Below, piece after piece: positions 1 to 8,581 of a stretch of DNA of 64,000 nt (position 1 is its first letter; each line of letters begins with the position of its first letter). The translations under genes and the position numbers were made by a program. The notes beneath the pieces are model-generated. The model did no database searches. It had not been told where the DNA came from and saw nothing but the letters and a program-made list of their open reading frames with translations. Source of the stretch: Anaerostipes sp. MSJ-23. GTDB taxonomy: Bacteria > Bacillota > Clostridia > Lachnospirales > Lachnospiraceae. The stretch is taken from contig NZ_JAHLPY010000002.1 in NCBI RefSeq assembly GCF_018918155.1, forward strand, positions 186,001 to 250,000, in the 5' to 3' direction.

Positions 1-834
1 GCTGCAGAAAAACTGTTAGAGCATCCACTTGGCAAGGCTGTTGTTTTCTGCTATGAGATGAAATACGGAGATCATTTAATGGAAGCTACTGATTTTATGA
101 TGATACCTGGAAGAGGAATCACGGCAAAAATTAATGGTAAAATAGTGTTGGCGGGAAACGAGAAACTAATGGAGGAGCACCATCTGATTTTATCTGAGAA
201 AATGAAACAAACAGTGCAAAAATTTTTAGATAAGGGTTCCACTGTAATCTATATTGCGCTAGACCAAAGGATACAAGGAATTCTTGCGCTGGCAGATACG
301 ATGCGAGGACAAAGTAAAAAAATGATCGATGAACTGAAACCGCTCCATGTAAAACCGGTTCTTCTAACGGGAGATCATAAAAATGTAGCAGAAAATATTG
401 CGGCTCAACTTCGTATTACAGAATTTTGTGCGGATTGTTTGCCAGAAGATAAATTAAATTATATTGATCACATCCAGAAAAAGAAGCAGGCAGTTTGTAT
501 GATTGGAGATGGGATCAATGATGCACCTGCGTTGAAAAAAGCAGATGTTGGAATTGCTATGGGAGGTGTTGGAAGTGATATTGCCGTTGATGCAGCGGAT
601 ATAGCACTTGTGGCTGATAAAATAGAAGAATTGCCGCATCTTCTGGCATTGTCAAAGAAAATGATGAAAAAGATTAAACTAAATTTAACATTTTCTCTTA
701 CTTTAAATTTTGTGGCCATTATACTTGCCATTACTGGAGTTCTTCATCCAGTGGTAGGAGCCTTAGTGCACAATGTGGGGTCTGTATTTGTAATCATAAA
801 TTCAGCATTATTGTTAAAATGGAGGATGAATTGA
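1..834 (+). CDS. Heavy-metal P1B-type ATPase, C-terminal part (5' end outside window)
   Basis: The reading frame is open from base 1, so the gene begins upstream of the window; about 277 residues are visible. They cover the end of the nucleotide-binding domain (HPLGKAV, carrying the P1B-specific HP pair), the TGD segment, the hinge motif GDGINDAPAL near visible residue 170, and two C-terminal membrane helices with HNVGSVFVIINS in the last one. This is the ATP-driven metal-exporter fold of the cytoplasmic membrane. The phosphorylated DKTG aspartate, the CPx-type metal helix and any N-terminal metal domain lie outside the window, so the metal (Zn/Cd/Co, Cu or Mn) cannot be assigned. Confidence 0.9.
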   Translation, partial: AAEKLLEHPLGKAVVFCYEMKYGDHLMEATDFMMIPGRGITAKINGKIVLAGNEKLMEEHHLILSEKMKQTVQKFLDKGSTVIYIALDQRIQGILALADTMRGQSKKMIDELKPLHVKPVLLTGDHKNVAENIAAQLRITEFCADCLPEDKLNYIDHIQKKKQAVCMIGDGINDAPALKKADVGIAMGGVGSDIAVDAADIALVADKIEELPHLLALSKKMMKKIKLNLTFSLTLNFVAIILAITGVLHPVVGALVHNVGSVFVIINSALLLKWRMN

Positions 835-870
835 CTTAAATTTTTGGTTTCTTCTATATAAATAGTTTTC

Positions 871-899
871 TTGTATTTTTCTTTGTTTCAGGATAAGAT
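871..899 (+). promoter_or_regulatory. Sigma-A-type promoter for the 931 oxidoreductase
   Basis: A TTGTAT -35 box and a TAAGAT -10 box are separated by exactly 17 bases, and the GAGGAGG ribosome site and ATG follow within 35 bases. This indicates a transcript separate from the upstream ATPase. Confidence 0.5.
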
Positions 900-930
900 A
901 AGAAACATATAAGAACGAGGAGGAATATCA

Positions 931-1878
931 ATGAATTTTGGAATCATAGGTTTTGGAAGAATTGCCAGAAAGTTTGTACAAAGCATTGAAGCAATACAGG
1001 GAGTTGTTTCAGCGATTGGATCTAGATCCATGACATTGGATGATCCTTATCTAAAAAAACATCCGCAGATCAAGATTTATCGGGATTATGAACAAATGCT
1101 CTGTGATAGTGACATTGAGGCGGTTTATATTGCGTTGCCGCATAAATTTCATAAAAAATGGATTTTAAAGGCACTCGATCATCATGTTCCGGTTTTGTGT
1201 GAAAAACCGTTAGTACTTTTTGCAGAAGAGGTGGAAGAAGTCAGGCAGAAAATGAGAGAAACGAAGACATTATGTGTGGAAGCGTTAAAAACAAAATTTA
1301 ATGATGGATATGATCAACTAAAAAAAGATTTGGAAAAAATTGCACCTGTGCAAAAAATATATGCAAATTTTTGTTCAGATTCGCTGGATATGCCAAAGAC
1401 TTGTTTCCTCTTTGACCCACAACAGGGGGGTGCGTTAAATGATATCGGAAGTTATATCCTTGGTTTTATTCTTGGAATTGAGACATCGGAAATTGTGGAT
1501 GTAAAATCTGAGCAAAAGATGGTAGATGAAATTAACTATTATTTTAAAGCAGAGATTACATTTGCAGATGGATGCCTTGCAACGGCAGAAGGAGCAATTG
1601 ATCGCAAAAAGAAACGAATGGCTATCATTGAAGGACAAAATGGAACAATTGAAATACCAGATTATAATCGAATCATGGATTATAAAATAGAACAAAAGGA
1701 TGGTGTTGTTATTCACCGACATTTTCCGTTTGATGGAAATGATATGACAAAAGAGATTGAAGATTTTATAAAGGATGTCGAAGAAGGGAACATAGAAAGT
1801 AAAAAACACTCTATGGATGATACAAAAGCAATTTTAACGCTTTCGGCCTATATTGCATCAAAGAAAAAAAGAAGCTGA
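931..1878 (+). CDS. Gfo/Idh/MocA family NAD(P)-dependent oxidoreductase
   Basis: A 315-residue protein with an N-terminal Rossmann fold (nucleotide loop GFGRIA near residues 7-12) and the family EKP motif at residues 91-93, whose lysine contributes to catalysis. The C-terminal half is the alpha/beta substrate domain. Family members oxidise or reduce a hydroxyl of sugars, inositols or related compounds using NAD(P). The GAGGAGG site 8 bases before the ATG fixes the start. It stands alone between its own promoter and terminator, so context gives no substrate. A second, divergent member of the family lies at 32744-33772. Confidence 0.85.
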   Translation: MNFGIIGFGRIARKFVQSIEAIQGVVSAIGSRSMTLDDPYLKKHPQIKIYRDYEQMLCDSDIEAVYIALPHKFHKKWILKALDHHVPVLCEKPLVLFAEEVEEVRQKMRETKTLCVEALKTKFNDGYDQLKKDLEKIAPVQKIYANFCSDSLDMPKTCFLFDPQQGGALNDIGSYILGFILGIETSEIVDVKSEQKMVDEINYYFKAEITFADGCLATAEGAIDRKKKRMAIIEGQNGTIEIPDYNRIMDYKIEQKDGVVIHRHFPFDGNDMTKEIEDFIKDVEEGNIESKKHSMDDTKAILTLSAYIASKKKRS

Positions 1879-1899
1879 CATAAAGCAGCTTCTTTTTTG
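1864..1899. terminator. Bidirectional terminator between convergent genes
   Basis: The arms AAGAAGCTG and CAGCTTCTT flank a short loop, with an A-run before and a T-run after. The hairpin overlaps the last codons of the oxidoreductase and ends just before the stop of the minus-strand cupin gene. Confidence 0.8.
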
Positions 1900-1905
1900 A
1901 GAAAA

Positions 1906-2232
1906 TTAATCAAAAATAATCAATGCCATAAATACAAGATCAGTATCTCCAGTATTTACAAGGCCATGTCCGCATCCATCTGGTGTAAAAGTAACATCAC
2001 CGGCTTTTACAGACCTTTTTGTTCCATTGTCATCATATTCACCTTCACCAGAAAGAATGTAATAAGTTTCACTTTCATTGTGATGTTCATGGTATCCGAG
2101 AGAACAGCCTGGTTCAATCGTAACCTGTGCATAAAGACCACATTTTCCATTTAATTCTTTCTCACCAAGAATATGTTTGATGATTACATGTCCTTTTCCA
2201 CCGCACATATTTTCTACGCGTTCTGTTTTCAT
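1906..2232 (-). CDS. Small cupin-domain protein
   Basis: A 108-residue single-domain cupin. The metal-binding pattern is visible as HEHHNESETYYILSGEGE followed by the second motif with GHGLVNTG. Small cupins bind a metal or small ligand and act as isomerases, dioxygenases or sensors; no specific reaction can be read here. A GTG three codons upstream (2241) is in frame, but the GAGGTG ribosome site overlaps it, so the ATG at 2232 is the better start. The gene is monocistronic, with a palindrome over its probable transcription start. Confidence 0.8.
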   Translation of the reverse strand: MKTERVENMCGGKGHVIIKHILGEKELNGKCGLYAQVTIEPGCSLGYHEHHNESETYYILSGEGEYDDNGTKRSVKAGDVTFTPDGCGHGLVNTGDTDLVFMALIIFD

Positions 2233-2279
2233 AATGTTCACCTCATTTGTTAGTAAGTATTATTATGGATTGATAGTTT

Positions 2280-2329
2280 CGAGAGCTGTTTATATTAGCT
2301 CTTGAAATGTATTATACGCCTGAAAGGCG
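2280..2329. promoter_or_regulatory. Cupin promoter with two inverted repeats
   Basis: Reading leftward, a TATAAT -10 lies at 2316-2311. Just upstream of it is a CGCCT/AGGCG repeat (2317-2329). Around the expected transcription start is an 8-bp inverted repeat with CGAGAGCT and AGCTCTTG arms (2280-2287 and 2297-2304). Repeats in these positions suit an operator, but no regulator is identified. Confidence 0.4.
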
Positions 2330-2422
2330 AAAAATTCATCTTTGAAATAAGAAATATCTTATGGAAAAAAGACGCTTTGTTATACTAATTTGTGAATTTA
2401 TTACGAATTTATTACAAAACTA

Positions 2423-2451
2423 TTTACAAAGCGTAAAAGATGTGTTATATT
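2423..2451 (+). promoter_or_regulatory. Sigma-A-type promoter for the NlpC/P60 gene
   Basis: TTTACA and TATATT are separated by exactly 17 bases, 40 bases before the start codon, with a GGGAGG ribosome site between. Confidence 0.7.
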
Positions 2452-2491
2452 AGACTTACTTAAGAAACAAATTTATTGGGAGGGACATTTC

Positions 2492-3139
2492 ATGCACCGT
2501 AAGATATACTCCAGAGCCATTGTTTGCATGCTTACTTTGGCCATGTTACTTACATTTACAGGATTCAAAAAGCAGACAAGTGTTTATGCTGCTTATACAA
2601 GATATGTTACAGCAGATACATTGTCAATCCGAGAAAAAGCAAGTGCAAGTTCAAAAAAACTTGGAGCTTATAAAAAAGGTACAAAAATCACATGTTATGG
2701 AAGTACAGGAAACTGGACAGAAGTAAAGAATAATGGAAAGACAGCATATGTTTGTTCTAGTTATTTATCTTCTACAAAACCATCTGCTACTTCAAAAGGT
2801 CAGCAGGTTGTAAATTATGCAAAGAGATTCATTGGAAATCCATATCGTTATGGTGGTACAAGCTTAACAAATGGAATTGATTGTTCAGGATTTACACAGG
2901 CCATTTATAGACACTTTGGTTATAGTATTCCGAGAACATCGGGAGAACAAAGAAGTGCTGGAAAAAAAGTCAGCTGGTCAAATAAAAAACCAGGAGATTT
3001 GATTTGTTATTATGGTCATGTAGCAATTTATGCTGGAAATAATACCGTTGTACATGCAAGCAGTAAAAAAACAGGAATCAAAACTACATCTCCTGCGAAT
3101 TACCGCTCCGTAGCAAGTGTAAGAAGAATTGTAAAATAA
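2492..3139 (+). CDS. Secreted SH3b plus NlpC/P60 peptidoglycan endopeptidase
   Basis: A 215-residue protein with an N-terminal signal peptide (about residues 1-34), one bacterial SH3 domain (about 38-95) and an NlpC/P60 cysteine peptidase domain (about 103-215). The catalytic cysteine is C131 in the DCSGF motif, the histidine is H176 in GHVAIY, and the third polar residue is probably H188. Such enzymes cut the stem peptide of peptidoglycan, usually between D-Glu and the diamino acid, with the SH3 domain holding the wall. It has its own promoter and terminator. Being short and single-domained, it is more likely a housekeeping autolysin than a phage enzyme. Confidence 0.9.
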   Translation: MHRKIYSRAIVCMLTLAMLLTFTGFKKQTSVYAAYTRYVTADTLSIREKASASSKKLGAYKKGTKITCYGSTGNWTEVKNNGKTAYVCSSYLSSTKPSATSKGQQVVNYAKRFIGNPYRYGGTSLTNGIDCSGFTQAIYRHFGYSIPRTSGEQRSAGKKVSWSNKKPGDLICYYGHVAIYAGNNTVVHASSKKTGIKTTSPANYRSVASVRRIVK

Positions 3140-3151
3140 TAAAAAAAGATA

Positions 3152-3194
3152 AAAAAAGGGAAACGTCATCCAGAATGCCGTTTCCCTTTTTCTC
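3152..3194 (+). terminator. Rho-independent terminator after the NlpC/P60 gene
   Basis: AAAAGGGAAACG pairs with CGTTTCCCTTTT around a 13-base loop, followed by a T-rich run. Confidence 0.85.
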
Positions 3195-3210
3195 TTTAAT
3201 TTCAAGATAG

Positions 3211-3223
3211 TACATGCTATAAT
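3211..3223 (+). promoter_or_regulatory. Extended -10 promoter for the c-di-AMP operon
   Basis: TGC-TATAAT (3215-3223) is an extended -10 element with a poor -35 (TTTAAT). It lies 34 bases before the first gene of the run 3257-7693. Confidence 0.5.
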
Positions 3224-3256
3224 ATCCATATTGGATGCAGACGGAGGTAAATTTCA

Positions 3257-3712
3257 ATGATTTCAGAAGAAAAAGTAAAGATCATGACAGAAATGGCCCG
3301 CTATGAAAAAAAATATGGAGAACGAGATTTTCATATCAATCGTTATCGGGAAGAAGATTACATTCGCCTGGAAACAATTAAGATGAGTATTGCACTGACG
3401 GTTGCATTCTTAATTATACTTACCATTTTATGTTTGTCTCAGTTGGATGTTTTGATCGTTATGTTAAGAAAAGGAAAGTTTCTTTTTGCCTTATTAAGTA
3501 TTTTAATTATTTATGTTATCATTTTCCTTGCTTATCTGCATTTTACAAAGAAAAGAGCAATCAGGGATTATGAAGAAGTAGAAGCAAGGATTAAAATGTA
3601 CGATAAATATCTGGAAGAACTGCTTCGATTATATGAAGAAAAAGAACATGAGGATGTAAGTCCTAGCATTGATCCGGAGGAGCAAGATGATGGAACAACT
3701 ATTAATATATAG
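3257..3712 (+). CDS. Two-helix membrane protein of unknown function
   Basis: A 151-residue protein not recognised as a named family. It has a charged N-terminal segment of about 40 residues, two membrane helices (about 44-62 and 75-95), then an acidic, probably coiled-coil tail (residues 100-140) ending in a run of acidic residues. A GGAGG ribosome site precedes the ATG. Its 3' end overlaps the next gene by 26 bases, and the following diadenylate cyclase overlaps in turn, so the genes are probably translationally coupled. Position suggests, without proof, a part in c-di-AMP control or envelope homeostasis. Confidence 0.6.
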   Translation: MISEEKVKIMTEMARYEKKYGERDFHINRYREEDYIRLETIKMSIALTVAFLIILTILCLSQLDVLIVMLRKGKFLFALLSILIIYVIIFLAYLHFTKKRAIRDYEEVEARIKMYDKYLEELLRLYEEKEHEDVSPSIDPEEQDDGTTINI

Positions 3713-4670
3713 AGAGCGTTTTTTAAAATTGCTAGCATCTAAAGGAAAATATATACAGTTTCTGGGAAGATTTCTCGGGGGAATAATCTTATTTTATGTG
3801 GTAAATCAAACATATGGGCAGATTCATTTACTTGGGCAGCCATTTATGATTCTTATTATGGGTCTTATTTGTGTGTTTGTACCAACTTCTGTTATTTTTA
3901 TCATGTATCATCTGATTGTGTTATTGAATCTTTTCAGTATTTCCATAGAAATTGCAATTGTTTATCTGGTTTTGATTGGATTATATATTTTGATTTACCA
4001 GAGAATGTTTGTAAAACAGGAAATTTTATTTTTAATGACAATAGGTGCTTTTTATTTTCATATACCAGCAATCATGCCTCTTATTACAGGTGTTTTTGCT
4101 GGATTGATTGGATTACCAGCTATTTTAATGGGTGGTTTTTTCTATTATTTTGCAATTGTCATACAAGAATCTTTGCTTCAGGTAGGAAATGGAACAGTAA
4201 ATGCACATCTTTATAATCTTGTTTTGCAAGGAACAACGAGAAATAAAGAATTATTACTTTGCCTGTTCGTTTTTGTCCTTGTTGCAGCGGTTGTTGCTGG
4301 AATTCGTAAACTTCAGGCTTCTTATGGATGGTATATTGCTATTTTCGCTGGCGGAGTTGTTTATATGCTTGTTATGTTGATTGGCGGTTACTTTGTAAAC
4401 AGCGATGTAAATATCATTTCGGAAATCTTGATGATTCTTTTATGTATTGCAATCGTAATGCTTGGTCAGTTTTTGTATAATGTCATTGATTATACGCGAG
4501 AAGAAAACTTTGAATTTGAAGACGAAGAGTATTACTATTATGTAAAGGCGATACCAAAGATCTCTGTGGCAGAAGAAGAGTTTAATGTCACACAGATTAC
4601 AGTGCCTGCAAGAAGATTTAACTTAAAACGAAAAGAAAAACAAGAGCATGATGAGGGAGAAAAATCTTGA
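3687..4670 (+). CDS. Polytopic membrane protein encoded before cdaA
   Basis: A 327-residue protein of unknown function with about eight to nine hydrophobic helices between residues 20 and 270 and a charged cytoplasmic tail of about 60 residues rich in Glu and Lys. The frame could begin at a TTG six codons upstream (3669), but GGAGGAG at 3676-3682 is ideally placed for the ATG at 3687. The gene overlaps its upstream neighbour, and its last four bases overlap the cdaA start. Such coupling to diadenylate cyclase suggests a membrane partner or a linked transport role; this is inference from position only. Confidence 0.6.
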   Translation: MMEQLLIYRERFLKLLASKGKYIQFLGRFLGGIILFYVVNQTYGQIHLLGQPFMILIMGLICVFVPTSVIFIMYHLIVLLNLFSISIEIAIVYLVLIGLYILIYQRMFVKQEILFLMTIGAFYFHIPAIMPLITGVFAGLIGLPAILMGGFFYYFAIVIQESLLQVGNGTVNAHLYNLVLQGTTRNKELLLCLFVFVLVAAVVAGIRKLQASYGWYIAIFAGGVVYMLVMLIGGYFVNSDVNIISEILMILLCIAIVMLGQFLYNVIDYTREENFEFEDEEYYYYVKAIPKISVAEEEFNVTQITVPARRFNLKRKEKQEHDEGEKS

Positions 4671-5545
4671 ACAATTTTTTAAGTGAACTTGAAAAATATG
4701 CATATTGGTCATCTGTGTTAAAAATGAGCTGGAATGATGTGATTGATATTCTGCTTGTCAGTGTTCTGATCTATCAGATTATTAAATGGATCAAGACAAC
4801 AAGAGCATGGGTATTACTTAAGGGAATTCTTTTGCTTTTATGTATTGAGCTTGGCGCATATTTGCTGCAGCTTCATACAATTACATGGATTCTTGCCAAT
4901 ACAATGAGTGTTGGAATAACAGCAGTTTTAATCGTATTTCAGCCAGAACTTCGAAATGCGTTGGAACAGCTTGGAAGAAAAAACTGGGTTTCTGGAATTT
5001 TTTATACGGAATCGAACCAGATGAATGAAGGCTATACGGCAAGAACACTTCAAGAAATATCCAGGTCAGCAATTGAAATGGGAAAAGTAAAAACTGGAGC
5101 TTTGATCGTTCTTGAAAAGGAAGTTATGCTTGGAGAGTATGAGAGAACCGGAATACCGATTGACGCTAAAGTCAGCAGTCAGCTGTTGATTAATATTTTT
5201 GAAAAAAATACACCATTGCATGATGGTGCAGTTATTATCCGAAATAACAGAGTTGTATCAGCAACATGTTACCTCCCATTAAGTGACAGTGTTGAGATTG
5301 GAAAGGAACTTGGAACAAGACATCGGGCAGCAGTGGGGATTAGTGAGGTCTCTGATAGTATTACTGTAATCGTATCAGAGGAAACTGGAGCAATTTCGAT
5401 TGCAAAAGAAGGAAAAATTCTTCATGATTTGGATCCTCAAAAACTGAGAGATGAACTTTCCGTTCTGCGGGAAGAGAAAGGAAGCAGTAAAAAGTTCAAA
5501 CTCTGGAAAGGACGGAATCGAAATGAAAGAAAAGATAGAAAATAA
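4667..5545 (+). CDS. cdaA: Membrane diadenylate cyclase CdaA
   Basis: A 292-residue protein that makes cyclic di-AMP from two ATP. Three N-terminal membrane helices (about residues 25-90) precede the DAC (DisA_N) domain, with the signature DGA at 186-188 and RHR at 218-220, both needed for ATP binding and catalysis. Translation starts at a TTG preceded by GAGGGAG, overlapping the previous gene by four bases. The next gene, cdaR, begins 22 bases before its stop. c-di-AMP controls potassium and osmolyte uptake and wall integrity in Firmicutes. In many relatives glmM follows cdaR; here it does not, and glmM is at 58873. Confidence 0.95.
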   Translation: MNNFLSELEKYAYWSSVLKMSWNDVIDILLVSVLIYQIIKWIKTTRAWVLLKGILLLLCIELGAYLLQLHTITWILANTMSVGITAVLIVFQPELRNALEQLGRKNWVSGIFYTESNQMNEGYTARTLQEISRSAIEMGKVKTGALIVLEKEVMLGEYERTGIPIDAKVSSQLLINIFEKNTPLHDGAVIIRNNRVVSATCYLPLSDSVEIGKELGTRHRAAVGISEVSDSITVIVSEETGAISIAKEGKILHDLDPQKLRDELSVLREEKGSSKKFKLWKGRNRNERKDRK

Positions 5546-6746
5546 TTTACTTTTAAAAATATTTTCTGTAGTTTTTGCTTTTCTGCTTTGGATGTTTGTT
5601 ATGAATACAGATAATCCGGTAATCACAAAAACATTTACAGATGTGCCTGTGGATATGTTAAATGAGCAGGTATTGGATGAATTAAATCAGACCTATAAGA
5701 TACAAAGTGGAGAGACGGTAAGTTTTAAAGTAAAAGGAAAGAAAAACATTATAGACCGTTTGAAAAAATCTGATTTTCGTGCAACGGCGGATGTATCCTC
5801 TATGTCAAGTGTTCACGCGATTTTGATTAAAGTCGAAGCTTTGCGTTATAAGGGGCAGTTAGATATCGACACGGGAGGTGCAACGGTAAAAGTAGCATTG
5901 GAAGATCTTAAAAATGATCAAATACCGGTTGTTGTTAAGATCAAAGGAAGGCCAGCAGAAGGATATACGGTGATTAGTCAGACGGCAACACCAAATCTGG
6001 TTTCGGTGTCAGGCCCCAAAAGTGTGATTAATCAGATTGATCGCATTGTTGCAACAGTTGATGTTACTGGTGTAAAAAAAGATGTGACGATGAATCAAAA
6101 GATTAAATGTTATGATGCTGATGGAAAAGAAGTTAGTCAGGATAGGATCAATCTTGATACGAATAGGATTAAAGTAAAAATCGGCCTTGCTAAAACAAAA
6201 ACCGTACCAGTGTCCGTAAAGACCAAAGGTAAACCGGCAAAAGGATATGTTCTTGGAAGTATCGATTATAATCCTACTGAACTTGAAATTACTGGAAATT
6301 CGGATGATCTTGCGAAGGTTCATACGATTGAGCTTGCAAATCTTGATATTAGTGATAGCACAAAAAGTATTGAAAAGACCATTAAGGCATCCGATGTGAA
6401 GTTACCGGATGGCATTTCTTTTGTAAAATCTACAGATAAGATAGGAAATATCGTAATCAGAGCAAATATTGAAAAGAAAAAGAAACGGACACTTTATATT
6501 AAGACAAATCAAATTCATTTGATTAATAATACAAAAAATTATAAGGTAACCTTTGCAAATGAAACAATTGAAGTTCAGATCAGTGGATTGCGTTCGGTTG
6601 TTGATAAGGTTATGGCAAAAGACCTGAATCCGAAAATTAATATGGAACTGTTTGAACCAGGTACACATACGGTTCAGGTTCAGCTTACAAAGATTGCTAA
6701 TATGAGCATTGATGGAAATGTAAGCGCAACAATTACAATAGAGTAG
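5523..6746 (+). CDS. cdaR: YbbR-domain regulator CdaR
   Basis: A 407-residue protein with one N-terminal membrane helix (about residues 9-27), followed by an extracytoplasmic part made of repeated YbbR domains (three or four, ending near residue 400). CdaR binds CdaA and tunes its activity in Bacillus and Listeria. The frame is open for 24 codons further upstream, but the ATG at 5523 starts right before the conserved amphipathic/membrane N-terminus. The gene overlaps cdaA by 23 bases, so the two are coupled. A glycosyltransferase gene follows after only 17 bases. Confidence 0.9.
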   Translation: MKEKIENNLLLKIFSVVFAFLLWMFVMNTDNPVITKTFTDVPVDMLNEQVLDELNQTYKIQSGETVSFKVKGKKNIIDRLKKSDFRATADVSSMSSVHAILIKVEALRYKGQLDIDTGGATVKVALEDLKNDQIPVVVKIKGRPAEGYTVISQTATPNLVSVSGPKSVINQIDRIVATVDVTGVKKDVTMNQKIKCYDADGKEVSQDRINLDTNRIKVKIGLAKTKTVPVSVKTKGKPAKGYVLGSIDYNPTELEITGNSDDLAKVHTIELANLDISDSTKSIEKTIKASDVKLPDGISFVKSTDKIGNIVIRANIEKKKKRTLYIKTNQIHLINNTKNYKVTFANETIEVQISGLRSVVDKVMAKDLNPKINMELFEPGTHTVQVQLTKIANMSIDGNVSATITIE

Positions 6747-6763
6747 GAGATTATAAAATCAGT

Positions 6764-7693
6764 ATGGAAAAAATGTTATCTGTTGTATTACCGGCATATA
6801 ATGAAGAACAGATGATTCAGAAAACTGCAGATACGCTTCATGATATTTTGACAAAAGAACATATACCATACGAGCTTGTATTTGTGAATGACGGTTCAAA
6901 GGATCAGACGTGGAATAAGATTTTAGAGAAAAAGAAGGTTGATCCACATATAAGAGGAGTTTGTTTTTCTAGAAACTTTGGAAAAGAGGCAGCAATTTCA
7001 GCTGGGTTAAGCCAGGCACAAGGGGATTGTGTAGCAGTCATGGATTGTGATCTTCAACATCCGCCGGAAACTCTTGTTACAATGTATGAATTGTGGGAAA
7101 AGGGATTCGAAGTAGTAGAAGGCATCAAATCTTCTAGAGGAGAAGAAAGTCTGGTGCATAAAATGTTTGCAAAGACTTTTTATAAATTGATCAGTAAGGC
7201 AACTGGAATTGATATGTCTAGGGCATCTGATTTTAAGCTTTTAGACAGAAAAGTTGTAGATGAATATTTAAAGTTACCAGAGCGAAATGTATTTTTTCGA
7301 GCTTTATCTTCTTGGATTGGATTTTCTACGGCATATGTGGAATTTGATGTTCAGGAGAGAGAGGCAGGGCATTCCAAATGGTCTTTCCGTTCTCTTACCA
7401 AGTATGCAATAAATAATATTACATCATTCAGTGCAGCACCGATGCAGATTGTAACCTTTTGTGGATTTATTTTCTTTGTGTTTGCTTTGATATTGACAGG
7501 TCAGTCGTTATATATGTATTTCTCAGGAGATGCAGTGAAAGGATTTACAACGATTATTTTGCTATTATTACTGATTGGAAGTATTTTGATGTTCAGTCTT
7601 GGTGTAATTGGATATTATATTTCTAAAATTTATGAGGAAGTGAAAATGCGGCCTCGTTATATTATCTCGGATATTACAAAGTCCAAACAATAA
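6764..7693 (+). CDS. GtrB/CsbB-like undecaprenyl-phosphate glycosyltransferase
   Basis: A 309-residue GT2 enzyme of the polyprenyl-phosphate sugar transferase type. The N-terminal GT-A domain shows the YNEE start (residues 12-15), the VNDGSKD loop and the metal-binding DCD at 94-96 within DLQHPPE. Two membrane helices lie near 233-255 and 268-290. It should load a sugar from a nucleotide donor onto undecaprenyl phosphate on the cytoplasmic face. In Bacillus and Staphylococcus such an enzyme (CsbB) works with a GtrA-type flippase and YfhO to glycosylate polymers outside the cell; both partners are encoded within 2 kb. It probably shares the cdaAR transcript. Confidence 0.85.
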   Translation: MEKMLSVVLPAYNEEQMIQKTADTLHDILTKEHIPYELVFVNDGSKDQTWNKILEKKKVDPHIRGVCFSRNFGKEAAISAGLSQAQGDCVAVMDCDLQHPPETLVTMYELWEKGFEVVEGIKSSRGEESLVHKMFAKTFYKLISKATGIDMSRASDFKLLDRKVVDEYLKLPERNVFFRALSSWIGFSTAYVEFDVQEREAGHSKWSFRSLTKYAINNITSFSAAPMQIVTFCGFIFFVFALILTGQSLYMYFSGDAVKGFTTIILLLLLIGSILMFSLGVIGYYISKIYEEVKMRPRYIISDITKSKQ

Positions 7694-7694
7694 A

Positions 7695-7734
7695 AAAGCG
7701 GGATTTCTTTTAAAAGAAATCCCGTCGTTTTTTT
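7695..7734. terminator. Bidirectional terminator with 13-bp arms
   Basis: CGGGATTTCTTTT and its exact complement meet back to back at 7699-7724, flanked by an A-run and a T-run. It ends the rightward operon and overlaps the last codons of the leftward PIG-L gene. Confidence 0.85.
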
Positions 7735-8516
7735 AGAATATGTCGTTTTGATTTCACTTTTTCATGCTGAACACGATCGGAAGAAAATCGTTCTTTTTGA
7801 ATTTTTGAGTGTTTCCAATCGCTCGCCTTGATCCATTGTTCATAAGGATGCATTCTTTGATGCTTTTTGATGGTGTTGCGTTCTCGATGATAAGGGGTAA
7901 ACATTTCTTCTTTTTTCTTAAGTGCGGTCGTTTTTTGTGGTTTCAGAGAAGCAACTGCCTGATGGTTCCAGTGATAGATGCCAAAATAAGAAAGTTTTTT
8001 AAAATCATGATGTTTTTTAGCTGACTGGGTAACAATAAGAGATGTATTGATATGGTGCTGATGCCCATATTCTCCATCTGGATTATGCGTGGCAATTTCC
8101 ACCCAGTTTTTATAAGAAAGAAAATAGTCAACATCTTTTTCGATCTGTTTTTTATAAGGCTTCCATGAAATTCGGTGTTTATGTTGAAAATCTGGATAGT
8201 TTAACATGATACTTGGGGTATTAGTTACTTTCAATGCTTTTTTAAATTCCCGGTAACGACGGTAGTGGTAAGTTTTTCCATTGGTTAAACATACAACTAG
8301 ATAGCGGTGCTGTGCAAGGTGTGCGCCACCCCATAAACTTTCGTCATCTGGATGTGCAACAATCATGATCCGATCAACGCCTTTAAGATCAAGACGGGAC
8401 ATACATTTGTCATTCGCCTGATCATCTAGATAAGGCTCTTTTGGCATATAAATGCAAAGTATTGCAACTGCCAGGGAGAAAATCAGAAATACCTTTTGTG
8501 ATTTATCGAATTTCAT
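7710..8516 (-). CDS. Membrane-anchored PIG-L (LmbE) family deacetylase
   Basis: A 268-residue protein with an N-terminal membrane anchor (about residues 8-24) and a PIG-L domain carrying AHPDDE at residues 54-59 and a downstream histidine cluster (HNPDGEYGHQHH) completing the zinc site. PIG-L enzymes remove acetyl from N-acetylglucosamine groups, as in GPI, mycothiol and bacillithiol biosynthesis. The hydrophobic N-terminus places the domain at, probably outside, the membrane. It is the second gene after gtrA on the same strand, between CsbB-like and YfhO-like genes, so it may deacetylate the amino sugar handled by that set. The basic C-terminus has no recognised role. Confidence 0.8.
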   Translation of the reverse strand: MKFDKSQKVFLIFSLAVAILCIYMPKEPYLDDQANDKCMSRLDLKGVDRIMIVAHPDDESLWGGAHLAQHRYLVVCLTNGKTYHYRRYREFKKALKVTNTPSIMLNYPDFQHKHRISWKPYKKQIEKDVDYFLSYKNWVEIATHNPDGEYGHQHHINTSLIVTQSAKKHHDFKKLSYFGIYHWNHQAVASLKPQKTTALKKKEEMFTPYHRERNTIKKHQRMHPYEQWIKASDWKHSKIQKERFSSDRVQHEKVKSKRHILKKRRDFF

Positions 8517-8581
8517 AAATAAATCCTTTCGTTTGTCATGGGCGGAAACCCACTACCTTTCGGTGATGGGTAGTTGACAGG

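Noticed and set aside
1435-1809. 124-codon open frame on the minus strand inside the 931 oxidoreductase gene
   Set aside because: It is rich in Phe, Ile, Asn and Ser as expected for the antisense of A-rich coding sequence, has no ribosome site, and lies fully within a clear gene.
6009-6668. Two minus-strand open frames inside cdaR
   Set aside because: Composition is typical of shadow frames and no start signal is present; cdaR on the plus strand is well supported.
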